Source: Erpobdella octoculata
Lineage: Eukaryota > Annelida > Clitellata > Hirudinida > Erpobdellidae
Length of the DNA: 64,000 nucleotides
Assembly: GCA_963978895.1 (NCBI GenBank)
Contig: OZ022246.1
Span: 25,632,859 to 25,696,858, forward strand
Direction: 5' to 3'
Below are positions 49,642 through 63,600 of this stretch, piece by piece (position 1 is the first letter of the stretch; every line of letters starts with the position of its first letter). Below the pieces are notes generated by a model that saw nothing but the letters and a program-made list of their open reading frames with translations, was not told the origin of the DNA and did not search any database. A program made the position numbers and the translations under genes.

Positions 49642-52600
49642 TTAATCTTTAAACATTGGTCTAGTTAATGTTATGCGCTTAGACGGTTGTGCAAAGCTAC
49701 CGAACGGTTTGGCTCGTGACATCGCTCCAAAGGCGTACGGATTGCCAGGTTCTGGCGGCTTCTTGACGACAGTTTCATCTAAAAAGCTGGTTGAAGTAAG
49801 CCCAGCCAAAGACTGTTCCAACGCTAGTTTTGAGGTTTGATCGCTGAGATCCTGAGGTGGAGAGTCTTCATCTGGGCTTAAATAGTCTTCTCTGTTGTCT
49901 TCCGATGTACAGCTGTCGAGCTTCCTAAAATCTTCCAAAACATTATTATAAAAAAAATCTTTTTCTCTGTTTTCCTTGAATACATTCCAGTAATTTTTTT
50001 CGTTTTTCATCACAGCTAACTGAATAATTTTGTCTGCAAAGATAGTTTCAGCTGGTGTGTAGTCTTCTTCGGCTCTTAGCGAAACGCTATAATTGTTCAC
50101 GTTATTACGAACCGACAAGTTTGTCTGATACATTGATGAATGTAGATCGTTTTTATTAATATTTGTGGCACCTACGTGAACATAGCCTGTAGAAACCAGA
50201 GAATTTGAATCAACTTTTTTTTTCTTTTTTTTCTTCTTGATGAAATAGCTTGAAACGACTGCAATGCTACACACCAGGGCAGCGCCTCCAACACTTATAC
50301 CGATTATGAGACCAAGATTGCTCGACTCGGGATATTCGACACAGAAGGCAAACTGAGGTGTCGATTTTGAGATGGATACCTGAGTAAGCAAAGATAGTGT
50401 TAGTTTTTGTATCATGTGTCAAATATATTCAATTGTGGTCATACATTCACAGTTGATATTTTAGTAAAACAAATATATGTTAGTTTGATATCAGATCAAA
50501 CGTATGATTATGTTTAAATAAAAAAAAACACTATTATTGATTAGTAAGAAGAACATTTCTTAGTAACAGAGCATTTCTTGGTAACATAAATAGAAAAGGC
50601 TATAACTGATTGGCTAGAAGAACATTTCTTAGTAACAGAAATTGTCGTAGTTGTTCATAATAATATTTGTAAAATAGGATTAAAATGAATTTAAATTATA
50701 ACAATAACAAAGCTATCAGTAATACTAGTAGTTAACATATAGTTTCTATTGTGAAAAAGCTTTTGCCTGTCAATAGAGGCTTGAATGAAATGCGTTGTAC
50801 AGCATGGCATTCGTGTATTGGTTTCGTTGTCATTTATTAAGGGTCCAGGATTACAGTTTATAATGTTTTCTAATTTAAATAATAATTGAAAACAAACATA
50901 CAAGAGCAGGTATAGCTCTAGCTGTACTACAAGGAATTTTAGTAATTTCCTTTGCCAGTTTTGCTGGTTCATTTGACGGAGGCAAGCAGTTTACTTGATT
51001 GGTTAATAGGGCAATAACAGTGCAGTTTTCTTGACCAATTGTTATACTGTAGTCAATAGGGCGAACTCCTATATCCATTTTCTCACCCTGAACAATATAA
51101 ATAAATTATCCACATAAACGAAACATCATCCAAAATGGATCAACTGATCCGAGTGGACTATATTAGCACCTGTTCTCATTAATAATATAACTGTGGATTT
51201 TTTAAGTGAAATTGTAATTAGGTAATAACACATGTAATTGGCAATTGCATGTGTTATTACCTAATTACATGTGTTATTACTAATTGCACACTCAATATTA
51301 ACTTACATTTATTTTTAATGACTCGTTTTTGGATGGATCTATTTTATGCACTTCATTGGAAGATCTTATTAGCGGTGGATCAAATTTTGGATCAAACTTA
51401 ATGGGAAGGCTGTTGTTAACATTTTCACTATATTTGTCATAATTGTCCATTAATACGGAAATGGCAAAATCTTTTGTTGAACTTGTTGAATTAATCCACG
51501 ATGCGTCCATTACAATGTTGAGATCTGGCATTGGACACTTTAGGACATTTGAGCCTTCAGCAACGCACAACTGATCAAAAAACATATTGAAACGTTGATG
51601 TTTGTAACGTTATTGTTTGCCGCAAAAATTAAAATGTCTATTAGAAATAATATAAGCCAAAAAACCCCATTGTGTTGTTTATAAAAATCATTATATATAT
51701 ATATTGTCTTACACTTAGTCCATAACGGTTGAATACTCTTTTCTCATTTTCCGTAACAATGAGACTTGCTTTCAAGAGTGATTTACTGATGGTGTCCATT
51801 CCTGTTCCATTAATCTGTAACTCAGCTCCGCCTTTTGATCTGTTTGAAAAAAAAATCATTTATTCAGTTTTACAAATGCAAGAGTTTAAGTTTAAACCTG
51901 ATAAAGCGTATGCAATGCCAGATACGAAAAAATTATTTCAGAGGCTTAAATTTTTGAAAAAGCTAAAATCTTACGTTAGTAGAGGGTTTTTAGGAATGAT
52001 ATCAGAAATGCTTGGATTTGGTGCAAAAGAAAAGGACAGATCTTTGTTAACTTCTCCACCAGAAAATTCAATTACGATGTTATAAATTCGACCAGCATAA
52101 GAATTGTTGTTTCCGGGAGCACCGGGAGAGAAAATGGTCAAATTGTTCGGACTCAATGGACTTGAAAAAAAATTGACTTATTTTAGTTTTTAAGTTATTA
52201 CATGTGGGTAAAATTACAATTTTATACAATTTTACTACAAAATAACTACAAAGCTCTTTCAGAATTCCATCTAAGTTAAAAAAGTAAAATCCCACTAAAT
52301 TAACTGTGGATGAACGTTATTCTTTGAACTAATCAATGTTTTTTTATGACTAATTCAACAAATGCAAAATAACTACGATTTTTGTACAAACTATATAGAC
52401 TTCCTACTTGAGTAGTTTCATTCGGCCTCTGAGTGTGGTTTCATTAGTTTCCTTAGGCTTAAATTCAACTGACAGAATGGGAAACAGATCAAAATACCGG
52501 CCAGTAATTACAAGTTCACCACCACCTGCCAAAATTCCCACATTTCTAGATATGCCAGAAACAGTAGGCTTGATGCCTGGCACATTAGGTTCTGCATAAA

Positions 52601-55518
52601 AAACAAATAACTGTTTCATTAAAATTGAAAGCTGCTACAATTTTATTACAAAAATAATGGTTGCTATTCGGCAAAGCAATATCGTACCAACCATACTACC
52701 AATTTATGAATTAAACCTTACGATGTCGCTATAAAATTTTTCTGCTATTTTAAAAGCATGTTTTTATTTTTTTAAATTAATTTTCACTATTTATATTTCC
52801 AATCTTACAAAATTTCAGCTTACTCTTGGTTGTACAGTTAATACCGAAATAATCTCCAATGCATTCACATTTGTAACTTCCATCCATGTTTGTGCAAGAT
52901 CCTCCATTCTGACAAGGATTTAAATTTTCACATTCGTTCACATCTGTTAGTTGAAATTCTATTCTGATGATCAGATTTTCATTAATTTGGGTTTTTTTAA
53001 TTTTAAGGTTTTCAAAAACTTGTAAAAAATCATGTAAACTTAACAAAACCCTAAAAATTTGATTGTGCATATTATTATATGTAAAATTGCTTCTCAGTAT
53101 AAAAACAATTGACTTACTTTGAAAACATCAACATAGCTAACTTCCGCTGTTTTAATGAATGCATTCATGCATTCTTGTATGTTACAAATTTGCATTATGT
53201 TGTAAATTGGTAAATAATGTTCTACCTTCTTGGCATTGAAATTTATATATTTTAATGTAGTAAAACTTACCGATGCAGTTCTTGCTACCATTCAACGTGT
53301 ATCCTTGGTGACATTCGCAGTAGTAATCGTTGAACATGTACTTGCATCTTCCTTGGTTACCACATGGAGATGAAAGACATTTGAGATCCTCTGAAAACAA
53401 TTATAAATTTATTTAAAGAACATTAGAATAAGTTTATGACTATGTTATAAAATAATACTCAAATTATATGGCAATAAAGAGATTTTCTAATTGTGAATAA
53501 TTAATGTTCTATGTAATTGTATAAAGCCAATTACAATTTATATTAATTCCAAAGCTCTTAAAATCAATTTGAAACATTGAGATTATCACTTAGAAACTCT
53601 GAAAAAAATATGTGAGGGCTTGATTATTTTTTTTAATGACTCCGTTTATTACCAAACAAAGCCTAGATTTTGGTCTTTTATTTTAAAGATACAAATCTTT
53701 TACGATGATAATCACCAAATCACCTTGGGCACAATTTTTTCCAATATAACCAGGTGTGCACGAGCAGATGTAATCTTTTCCTATGTTGGTACAGTTGCCG
53801 TTGTTGCTGCATGGATTGTTGCTGAAGCAGACGTTTTGTGAAGTTGTTGCAATAATTTGTGTTGTCGCTATTGTTGTTATTGATGTATATGAGAAGTTTG
53901 CTAGTGATAAAGTAATACAATTGTTTGTGGTAATTTATTTTTGAAACCTCCTGTCTCAAATGAACCACAAAATAATTAACAAGAAAAACGAATTACCTCT
54001 AGTGTTCGGAAGTGGCGTAGTTAGTGTCAACACAGTTCGAGAAACAGTGGTTAAAGCAACTCTTGTTAGAGTTGTAATATCAGTTGCAAATGTCAAAATT
54101 GTTGTCGGGTTAGTATTCACAGTTACAGGAGCAGTAGTTAAAACGGCATTTGTTGAAGTTGTATTATCCGTTGCAGATATAAAATTTGTTGTCTCTTTAG
54201 TATTCGCAGTTACAGAAGCAGTGGTTAAAACGACTTTTGTTAGAGTTGTACTATCAGTTGCAGATGTCAAATTTGTTGTCGGATTAGTGATCCCAGGTAC
54301 AAAAGCAGTGGTTGAAGCGGCTCTTGTTGAAGGTGTATTATCAGTTGCAGATATCAAATTTGTTGTTGATTCAGTGTTCGTTCCACATGCATTAACAATA
54401 AATTTGTTTAAATAAACAACAGTGCGATTTGTTTTTATTATAAGGTACAGACTATCAGCTACAATTGGGTCATAGCCACTGAGGTAGTCAACCTGAAATT
54501 ATTAAATAGAAAACGCGCAAATTTTTAACAAGAGGAACTTATTCCCATGTTTGAAACAAATATTCTTTTATTATTATAGCAAATATTTTTCGAAAATATT
54601 GTTTATTCAGTTTTAAAAAGATTAGCTTGTTAAAATATTAAAAAAAAGTCATTAACGTTTTTTTTTATTAAAGTTAACATTGTATCTAATGTAATTGTTT
54701 AAAAAACTTCAAACAAACCTTACGATTTTGGTTAATAAGCTATTTCTAAAAAAAAAACTGTTAAAACAACAATGTTATTTGTTTGAACAGTTTTTATGCT
54801 TTTTAATGTATTGTAAATTGTTGTTAACTAATTTTATTACTATTTGATATTTTTATTTCTATCTACAATGAAAATTGAAAATAATTTGAAATAATTTTTC
54901 AGTGTCAGCAATTAAAATGGAAAACTAATGTAAGAACACGTCCTAACGTTCTATTGAAAAATGTAAACATCTAACTTGTGTGTTGGCAACAAACGGTGCT
55001 GGTCCATATGTAAATACATTTGTAAAATTTCGTTGAAATATTATTTGAATTGTATTTCCGGATTCCACAGCAATTATAAAATTTACTATCGTTAACGAAA
55101 TTCCAATGGTTAAGTTTAATGCAGCATTGCTATTCCCATCTGTGAGAAGAGGATAGGTTCCGTAAGAAGAAGAATATTTGCTAGCCACATCTACTAGCTG
55201 ACACGGAGTTGCTGAAAAGTAACTTTACAATTTTATTTAATCGTCTTATAAGAAACAAGTTGAACTGTAAATATTAATTATAACACCACACGTTATTTGA
55301 AAAAATAATTAAATTACTCTATTTGATAAAACAAAAGGTTAAAAAAATTACAGTTTGTTTTAATGGAAAATTTAATTAACAAAGTTTTGAAATGGCTCAT
55401 TAGAAAATAACAAAGTATTACTTACTAGCTGCCACAGATATTGTTGATGTGGTTTCTGCTGTCGATGTAACGGTTGTTGAAAAATTTGCTTTTGTGACTC
55501 CTGTTGTTGCTGGCATAA
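49642..55518 (-). CDS. EGF-IPT transmembrane receptor 1
   Basis: Large type I receptor. Order from the 5' side: Thr stalk exon (55518-55433); a two-exon beta-rich module with Cys (55213-about 54976, starting [18 protein letters not shown]; then about 54494-54360); four 29-residue Thr-rich repeats; three EGF exons (about 53890-53722, 53392-53272, 52945-52829; the third begins [11 protein letters not shown], Ca2+-binding type); an IPT/TIG exon (about 52591-52411; [17 protein letters not shown]); further extracellular exons near 52160-51975, 51840-51720, 51565-51304 and 51087-50900, the last resembling plexin/Met IPT ([14 protein letters not shown]); and one exon (50379-49642) with the membrane helix ([20 protein letters not shown]), nine Lys and a tail of about 190 residues. 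Tail tyrosines include [16 protein letters not shown] and [11 protein letters not shown]. The CTLD head at 55835-56398 may be spliced on as its N-terminus. Receptor 2 is the paralogue. Confidence 0.72.
51214..51268. repeat. Perfect 21-bp inverted repeat (hairpin)
   Basis: Left arm 51214-51234 and right arm 51248-51268 are exact inverse complements, with a 13-bp loop. Part of the arm (ATGTGTTATTAC) repeats once more at about 51269-51280. It lies in an intron of EGF-IPT receptor 1. It may be a small foldback element or simply a secondary structure. Confidence 0.9.
54013..54360 (-). repeat. Four coding 87-bp (29-residue) repeats
   Basis: Inside one exon of EGF-IPT receptor 1. Units follow the pattern N-[LF]-x-S-A-T-D-N-T-x-S-T-x-A-x-x-T-T-x-x-V with an ending N-x-T-T, 29 residues each. 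The paralogous receptor 2 has only a short Thr segment at this place, so the array arose after the two genes split or was lost in receptor 2. Confidence 0.85.
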
Positions 55519-55834
55519 CTGGTGATGTTTTAAAAATTGTACAGCCGATTTGAAGAAAAACTTAATTTAAAATGAATTTTTCAAAAAAATAAAATTTCTA
55601 ACAATATTTATCAAATTTTGTATAAGCAAATGAAAAATTACTAACTTCATAAAAATATTAAAATTGTTTCCAATTATTTAAAAAAAAAATTATTTGCTAG
55701 TTAGGTTATTTGCGTTATGTTATTTTTAAATATTTTTGGTAACTCAAAAATAGAAATTGTACGTCCAGTAATAATTTTTCAATTGAAACAGGAAGATAGT
55801 GTTCAATTTGAAAACTGTAAATTTAAACATACAC

Positions 55835-56398
55835 CGGCAGGAATCCATTTATTATTATTAATGAAAGAACATGGACCATTAAATGAGGGATTTCCACCAT
55901 CCCAATTAAAATAATCTGCTTTTTTGCCTGGTTTGATTTTAAATTTGAAAAAAAACTGCTATGCAAATTTACCAATGTTATTTAATTTAAATATTAATCC
56001 AATTTACTAACCCGATGTCAACCAATAGAAACCATCATTAATAACGTATCCTAAATTCAACCAGTTGTAACCTGTTATGAAATTTCCCCACTGAGCAAAT
56101 GCTGCTTCAACAACATTTTGATATGATTGGTTATAAATTTCTAATAATATGGAGTTGTCTTGTTGACAATATATTTGAGCATCAGAGAAGTTTTTCATAG
56201 GAGACCATCCGTTGGAATACAAGCAAATACTGAGGTTGTCGTCACAGTATTCAAGAGCAGTTAAGATTTTCACCGTCGTCATTAGAAATATCCACCTATC
56301 TAAAATAGTATGTTTTAATATAATAAATCTTTTGATGATTAATCAAAACTAACATAAAAGGTAGTTTTTACAAACTTACATAAGTGTTCAGTTTTCAT
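55835..56398 (-). CDS. CTLD head K (C-terminally shortened)
   Basis: Exon 1 (56398-56380, MKTEHL), exon 2 (56299-56012; signal FLMTTVKILTALEYC and first CTLD half, very close to B and G) and exon 3 (from 55927: GKKADYFNWDGG, GPCSFIN, KWIPAG). In receptor G the exon goes on with the final Cys-containing segment and HAFICFK; here about 35 bases are missing and the frame would run to a TGA a few codons later. A GTGTATG donor at CCG|GT (55835) is created at the deletion and is phase 1, so it could still splice in frame to the Thr exon at 55518 and thus to the EGF-IPT receptor. The domain would lack its last two conserved cysteines. It is either a functional truncated head or a recent casualty. 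Confidence 0.6.
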
Positions 56399-57685
56399 TT
56401 TTTTATAAATTAACCGGACATTATTCTGAATAATTATTTTACTATTGGCTTTAAATCTGTTTTTTATCTTTTTTTTAAATTAATCTTGATTATTTCATAA
56501 TAAATGATCTTTGTAAGCTCAGACAAATTTTAAAAACAAAATATTTTTGAGCGTCTGCTACATAACAGATGTCAGTGAATGTAAATGAAAGTGACTTTTT
56601 ATTTATTATCTATGCAAGACTCGCAATTTTGTTACCGCTGATTTTGTTTCAAGTAGCTCAAACAAAATAAAACGCTTATCAGCTTAACAATAGAAGCATT
56701 TTATACCCGAAATATTGGTTCCTGCTTATCTACATTTTTATGTAGTCTACTTCCTTGTTCCACATTAAATATTATGAAACACGAACAGATTTAAAGTGTT
56801 TTTGTTTATTAAAATTAGTATTGTTGCATTCAGTAATGTAATTGACTAATAAAAACAAATATTACGTAATTTTTCTTCCTATTCATTTGCCGCAACATTG
56901 TTTTTTACTTGTCAAAAATTGAAAAAACAAAACTGAATTAATTGATTATTGACAATGTAGTAACAAATTTAATAACATTTTGGAAAATGTCATTAAATTA
57001 GAAACTGGCTTAAAATCTATCAACCAATTTATTCGAGTAATTTAATTTAACTGAAATAATCAAAACATTTCTATTATAATTGAAAAATGTTAGAGTGAAA
57101 ATTTTATGTTTTGTTGTTGCAGTAGTAGCACAGTTTATGTTGTTATCTCTTTTAATAAAATCCGATGAATACAAACAATTACAACAATGTACAACAGTGA
57201 CATGAGTTTCACCCAACTAACGTTTAGTTTCAACGTTTTTCTCTTGTAAGACCAATTTACAGAAAAATTAAAAACAGTTGTTTTTATGCGCTCAACATAC
57301 CATTACAGATGACAAAAAACTAGATCGACTTCACTCAAAAGGTAAACGGTGAGGGTTGAGGGAAAACCTATATACATTGTTCTTTAATAGGTTAATATTG
57401 ATAAGCTTTGTTCCAATGACTTTGGTTCCTACTGGACGCTACATTACCGCTATACCATTAGGGTCCGTCTAGAAAACAAACCTTGATAAAATCAATGTTC
57501 AAACAGTTTTTTTAAGCAAAATACAAATACATGTTTTTTCAATCCGTTAGTATTTGAAGTTTTGTAATAACTGAAAAAAAGATCTAGTGAGTTAAGCGTC
57601 AAACGATTCAAAGTTATTTTTCTATGATAAAATTCTCAAACTGTTTAGTTTACTAGGTTGCAAATTATGAAATTAAAGTTCTTAT
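56399..57685. other. Spacer between head K and EGF-IPT receptor 2
   Basis: AT-rich, no coding exon recognised. A weak tRNA-like A box (TGGTATAGCGGTA, minus strand, near 57440-57470) is present without a convincing B box. It contains the presumed promoter of head K. Confidence 0.4.
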
Positions 57686-60600
57686 TTAAGAATTGGTCGA
57701 CTTTTCTTTGTAATCTGGCAAAGACTGTTTCAACGTCAGTGTTGGTTTTGGATTGTCAAATTTCTGTGACTGACTGTTTTCAAATGTTCTTGAATAGTTT
57801 TTTCTGTTTCCATCAGATGTGAAATTGTTGAGCTCCCAAAAACCGTCTATAACGTTATCGTAAGGATAAAATGTTTTTCGGTTTCCTTCAAAATTTTCAT
57901 AATCATTTTCGTCATTTGTTGTCAATGGTATTTCAGTAGTACTACCTGAAAATATGGTTTCAGCTTGCGCAAAATAATCTTCGCCTCTTAGTGAAACACT
58001 GTAATTGCTTATTTTATTACCAACAGGTAAATTTGGCTGACCAACTGATGGGAGTTGATCATCGTCTTTAGGTTTTGTAGCGCCCACTCTGACATAACCC
58101 GTAGACTCAAGCACAATTGGATCATCGTTTTTTGAATTAGTTTTTTTTTTAATGAAGTAGGTTGAAATGAATACAACCACACCCACTATGATGACACCTC
58201 CAACACATAAACCAATTATGAGACCAAGATTGTTTGACTCGGGGTATTCCACACAGAAGGCAAACTGAGGTTTAGAATTGGATATGTAAATCTGGATAAG
58301 CAAAAATGGTGTATTTTTTAGCACGATTCAACCTATATTAAATTTCAGTTTATACATTACAATATGATTTTTTAGTAACCAGTTCAATAATTATAAAAAG
58401 AAACAAAAAAAACAGGTTAAGAAAAAACTGAAAAATTCTGATTGAAAAATAATAGGTTTTGTAAGATAAAAGTAATAAAAAAATTGTTTCATTTAAAACA
58501 GTTTCTAATAAAACAAGGTCCTAATTATAAATATTAATACATGCTATTAGTTTAAATTCAACTGGCACTAACAGTAGTAATAATAATAGTAATTAATAAT
58601 ACAGTGTCACGGTTTAAAATAATTTCTAATGTTGAATAGAAATAAAAAACATTCATACAAGAACAGGCATAGCTTTTACTGTTAAACAGGTAATGTTGGC
58701 TATTTCCGGTTTTGGTTCCTTTGACGGAGGCAAGCAGTCTACTTGATTGGTTGACACGGCTATAACAGTGCAGTTTTCTCGACCAATTGTTATTCTGTAG
58801 TCATTAATACCAACTCCCACATCCATTTTATCACCCTGAATAATTTGAATAATGTATCCATATATTAATACAGAAATCTTAAACTTTAATGGATGACCAG
58901 CTTTATGCTTATCCAGCCAACTGTTTTTAACAAGTTCATATATTGTAATTTTTGTTCTATTTCAGCTAAAATAGCAGTTTAGTAACAACATATGGGCTTA
59001 ATTTTTCTATATAAACTCACTTTTATTTTCAATGACTCGTTTTTAAATGGATCTATTTTGTACACCTCATTGGAAGATCTTATTAGCGGTGGATCAAATT
59101 TTGGAGCAAACTTAATTGGAAGGCTTTTGTTAACATTTTCACTATATTTGTCATAATTGTCCATTAATATGGAAATAGCAAAATCTTTTGTTGAACTTGT
59201 TGAGTTAATCCACGATGCGTCCATTGGAATGTTGAGATCTGGCATTGGACATTTTAAGGCAATTGGGTTTGGAGCAACGCACAACTGAACAAAAAGTTTC
59301 AATTTTTTTTAATTTTGCAACGTTAATATGAGTTTGATATTACAAATTATAATAGTTTAAAAACAGCTGTCCTGTTTTTTAAAACTAAATCGTACAAAAA
59401 TTATCTTACACTCATTCCAAAACGGCTGAATACTTTTTCTCCCTTTTCGGTTACAATGAGACTTGCATTCAAGAGTGGTTTACTGATGGAATCCATTCCT
59501 GTTCCATTAATCTGTAACTCAGCTCCTCCGTTTGTTCTGTTGATATAAAGAACAACTTTACTAATTAAATATTACTGCTGCATTTTTCTTACTTAATTTT
59601 AAACACTTACTTTCTGCATTAAGTAATTATTTTTACAAATTTATTTTTGGTATTGAGAAATAAAATAGTTGAAAAATTGAAATGTTTACTAAAATAAAAC
59701 CTTACGTTAGTAGAGGGTTCTTTGGAGTAATATCATAAATACTTGGATTTGGTGCAAACGAAAACGACAGATCTTTGTTAACTTCTCCACCAGAAAATTC
59801 AATTACGATGTTATAAATTCGACCAGCGTAAGAATTGTTGTTTCCGGGAGCACCAGGAGAGAGAACGGTCAAATTGTTTGGACTCAATGGACTTGAGTAC
59901 AAAATTAAAATACAATAAACGGAAATAAAATTAATTGTTTTTCAATTAAAAAATTGAATTTTAATAATTTTCACTATAAAGTAAAATTTTTTGTATAGCA
60001 TTTTATTAGTTGGTATTTTCAATTTCACAGACAAATAATAACTACAGCTTTAAAAAAAAATAAAGTTTTCTCCTACTTTACTACTTTCATTCGGCCTCTG
60101 AGAGTGGCTTCATTATTATCCTTGGGTTTGAAAGTAACTGACAGAATAGGAAACAGATCAAAGTGCAGGCCAGTAATTACAAGTTCACCACCACCTGCCA
60201 AAAGTCCCACTTTCTTAGATATGCCTGAAACAGTAGGTTTGATACCGGGCAAGCTAGGCTCTGTATGAAAAGCAAAAGTATGGTTCAAGAAAATATAAAA
60301 GATCTAAATTATTTTTTAGATCTAATTAACTTTATAATTATTCACAACATTGTTAAGATATTACTGTTTTTTGTAGTCAAGTAATGATGACAAAATTATT
60401 GTTTCTGCTTACTTTTGGTTGTACAGTTAATACCAAAATAATCTCCATTGCATTCACATTTGTAATTTCCATCCATGTTTATGCAAGATCCTCCATTTTG
60501 ACAAGGATTTAAGTTTTCACACTCGTTCACATCTGTATAATAAATTGTTTATCTGATAATTGGATTTTAATGAAGTGTGTGTGATGCTCTTTTGGCAAGT

Positions 60601-63600
60601 TTTTATTAATTTTATAACAAATATGCTTAGGACCGAATTCATTACCAACATAAAAAGTAGACGGATTTTTTGACATATAATATTTATAAATAGAAATGCA
60701 GGAAAACTTACCAATACAGTTCTTGCTACCATTCAACTTGTATCCTTGGAAGCATTCGCAGTAGTAATCGTTGAACATGTACTTGCATCTTCCTTGGTTA
60801 CCACATGGAGATGAAACACATTTGAGATCCTCTGAAAGAAAGCAACCGAAGTAGGTTAGAATTTGTATTTGAACATTTTATGTGAAACAATTGGATAACT
60901 TCATATTTATTTCAAGAAGTAATTTGTTGTTTTAAAATGTTTGTAAGTTTATATAGCGCTAACTACAATTTTATGTACTTTTTAAATTTTTCTAAATTAA
61001 ATTATGTTAGTAATTTTCTAATTGAATTCGAAAATATTAAAATTATCAATCGAAATTTTTAACTTCAAACGTTAGTTTGAGGAGATAAATAAATTATGCA
61101 TGTGTGAGGAGATAAATAAATTGGCTGGTCATCAAGCATTGCATAGAGATTGCAGCATTACCGTGTTTTCAGGATAACAATTTTTTACATTATAAAACAC
61201 TGAATCACCTTGAGCACAGTTCGTTCCAATATAACCAGGTGTACACGAACAGATGTAATCTTTTCCTATGTTGGTACATTTGCCGTTGTTGTTGCACGGA
61301 TTGCTAAAGCAAACGTTTGGTGAAGATGTTGCAACAGCTGATGTAATCAATGTTTTAAGATGTTGTGGATGAAATTTTCGGTGATGATTTAATTAAAATA
61401 GTTTATTAAATTATTATAAAAAAACTCTTACTGCAAGTAACCCAAAAATTCAAAGAGACAAACAAAATACCTGATTTTGTCGAAGTTTCTGGTTTTAAGG
61501 TTGTTAGATAATTAGTATAAATTGTATTTGTTTCGAATTCATTAATTGTTTTGCATACAAGAACAGTAAATGTAGTTATATTAACAACAGAAACATTATC
61601 ATATAAATGCAAGTCTACTGTCAGAGTGTCATCTTCATATGGGCTATATCCAAAAAGATAGTTGTACTAAAATTAAAATTAAACTAATTAAATGCAATAA
61701 AGTTAATTCATGCTTGAAACAATTGTTACTCTAAAACTTTTACAAATGTTGTTGTACTAGTTGTTTTGAAATTGCGAAAAACGTGTTAAAATATGGGTTG
61801 TAACAAATCTTTAAGCGTTATTTTTGTTGTTTAGCTTATTTATGTTTCTAAGCAAAATTGATAAAAAAAATTGTTAAGTTTATTTTATACATTGATTGTT
61901 TGAATACAAACCACGACTATATTATGCGCTTAAAATAATTTTAGTCAATAAGGCGTTTAGCATTTTATTGTAATATTAGCATCAAAACCTGTTCGACGAA
62001 AGGCCAAAAATAAAAACAAAAATATAGAAAATAATTTGTTATCAACTACAAAATAAAGATCTCTATGAAATCAATCTAAGATTAGTTGTTTATTAGGTAC
62101 TAAGTAAATATCTCCTTATAAACAACACTTTTATTTAAACATTATCAGATTCTTTGATTAGATGTCCTTGATCCAAATCTTCCAAAATTTTGATTTTAAC
62201 GTCGCATGCACTGCGTTATTGTGACACGGCAACATATAACTGTCCATGATTTAAAATAGGCTCTGGTAAATAACTGCCTACCGTATCTAATCTTTGATAT
62301 TAATTTGTTTTAATTGCAAACGTCAGCTTAATTGCAAACTGTTTTTTTCTGAGAAGAAAAAAAATTTTGGCTTTGTTGGAGCTAAATAATTAACTCCTTC
62401 AAAATGTCTGCAATAAATAAATTTAGTGTTAAATCCTTACCCATTCCATTGCATAGTCCTTGTTTAATGTTAAAGTGTATTCATTGTAATATTCTTAAGC
62501 AGCCTATTTATATTTAAAGTTTATGTGGCAGCATTCTTAACGGAGCCTGTTCTTTGAGAAACTCAATAAGGTAATTCTGCATGTTTCATCATTTGAATCA
62601 TCCATAGATTCTGTATTTAGATAAGTTACTTTGTTCGCATTCAATTATATTTTGATTGATTTTCATGAACTTCCGAGATTTTTGAACCTTATCGAGATGG
62701 GATGGATAAGCGTTCAATATTTGAAATGGTTTTCTATCTTCAAAAATTTCAATAATTTAAATGACATATTTGACCGGTAATTCTAACCGGATTCATCTAC
62801 GCAAATACAAGTAAACTATTATAACTTTTAGAATGAAGATGTTGGAAGTACTATAAATGTTGTAAAAGGAAGTATAAAAATTTGACTCCATTTTTTTTTT
62901 TTTGAAAACAACGAGTAAGTTTTTTGTCAGATAGCTGTTCTGCTTTTGAAAGTGTTAGGCAATATTCTCAAATTATGTTCAATGGTCCGAAGTAATGTGA
63001 ACCGACGCAAAAAGTTATTGAAGTTGAAAATAATTTATATGTGTTTGACTCAGCGTTCCAAATTATTTGTTTTCACTAAATTACTTTTCATTTGTCTATT
63101 TTGTGTCTTAAAATGCCAAATTTCATTGAAATTGGTGCGATTCTATCAAAATCATAGTGAATTACAGATAGAATATGTTAATCAATTATAAATAGTAGAT
63201 TAAGTGTCACAATCATTATTTTTATTTGAGAACAATACAAAACGTGTAACTTTATTTAGAAGTAAATAAAAAATTACTATTTAAATGAAAAAGTTAAAAA
63301 CTTCTTACTTGTTTGTTAGGATTGATATACCTTGACAGATAATCATTGACAAAAACAGAATTGAGAACAAAATTTATCGAACTGTAGGATCGGGTGTCCA
63401 TACCCAATACGATACTGACTAAAGGACCTGAAAATTTAAAGTTTAATTGTGCCCGGCCACTACTATCTGCATAAAGAGAAAATGGTTGATTCCTGTACGA
63501 AGAAGAAGGATTTTGAACCAAATCTTCTAACACACAATTATTTGCTGAAAAATATTTGAAATTATTAATAGTGTGCTTTCCACATTTTAAATTTATTAAA

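Noticed and set aside
51729..52085. 118-codon plus-strand open frame
   Set aside because: Antisense to two extracellular exons of EGF-IPT receptor 1, which match receptor 2 on the minus strand.
53960..54415. 151-codon plus-strand open frame rich in Val
   Set aside because: Complement of the 29-residue Thr repeat exon.
57405..57475. tRNA-derived SINE head near the EGF-IPT 2 gene
   Set aside because: Only an A-box-like sequence is seen; the B box is missing.
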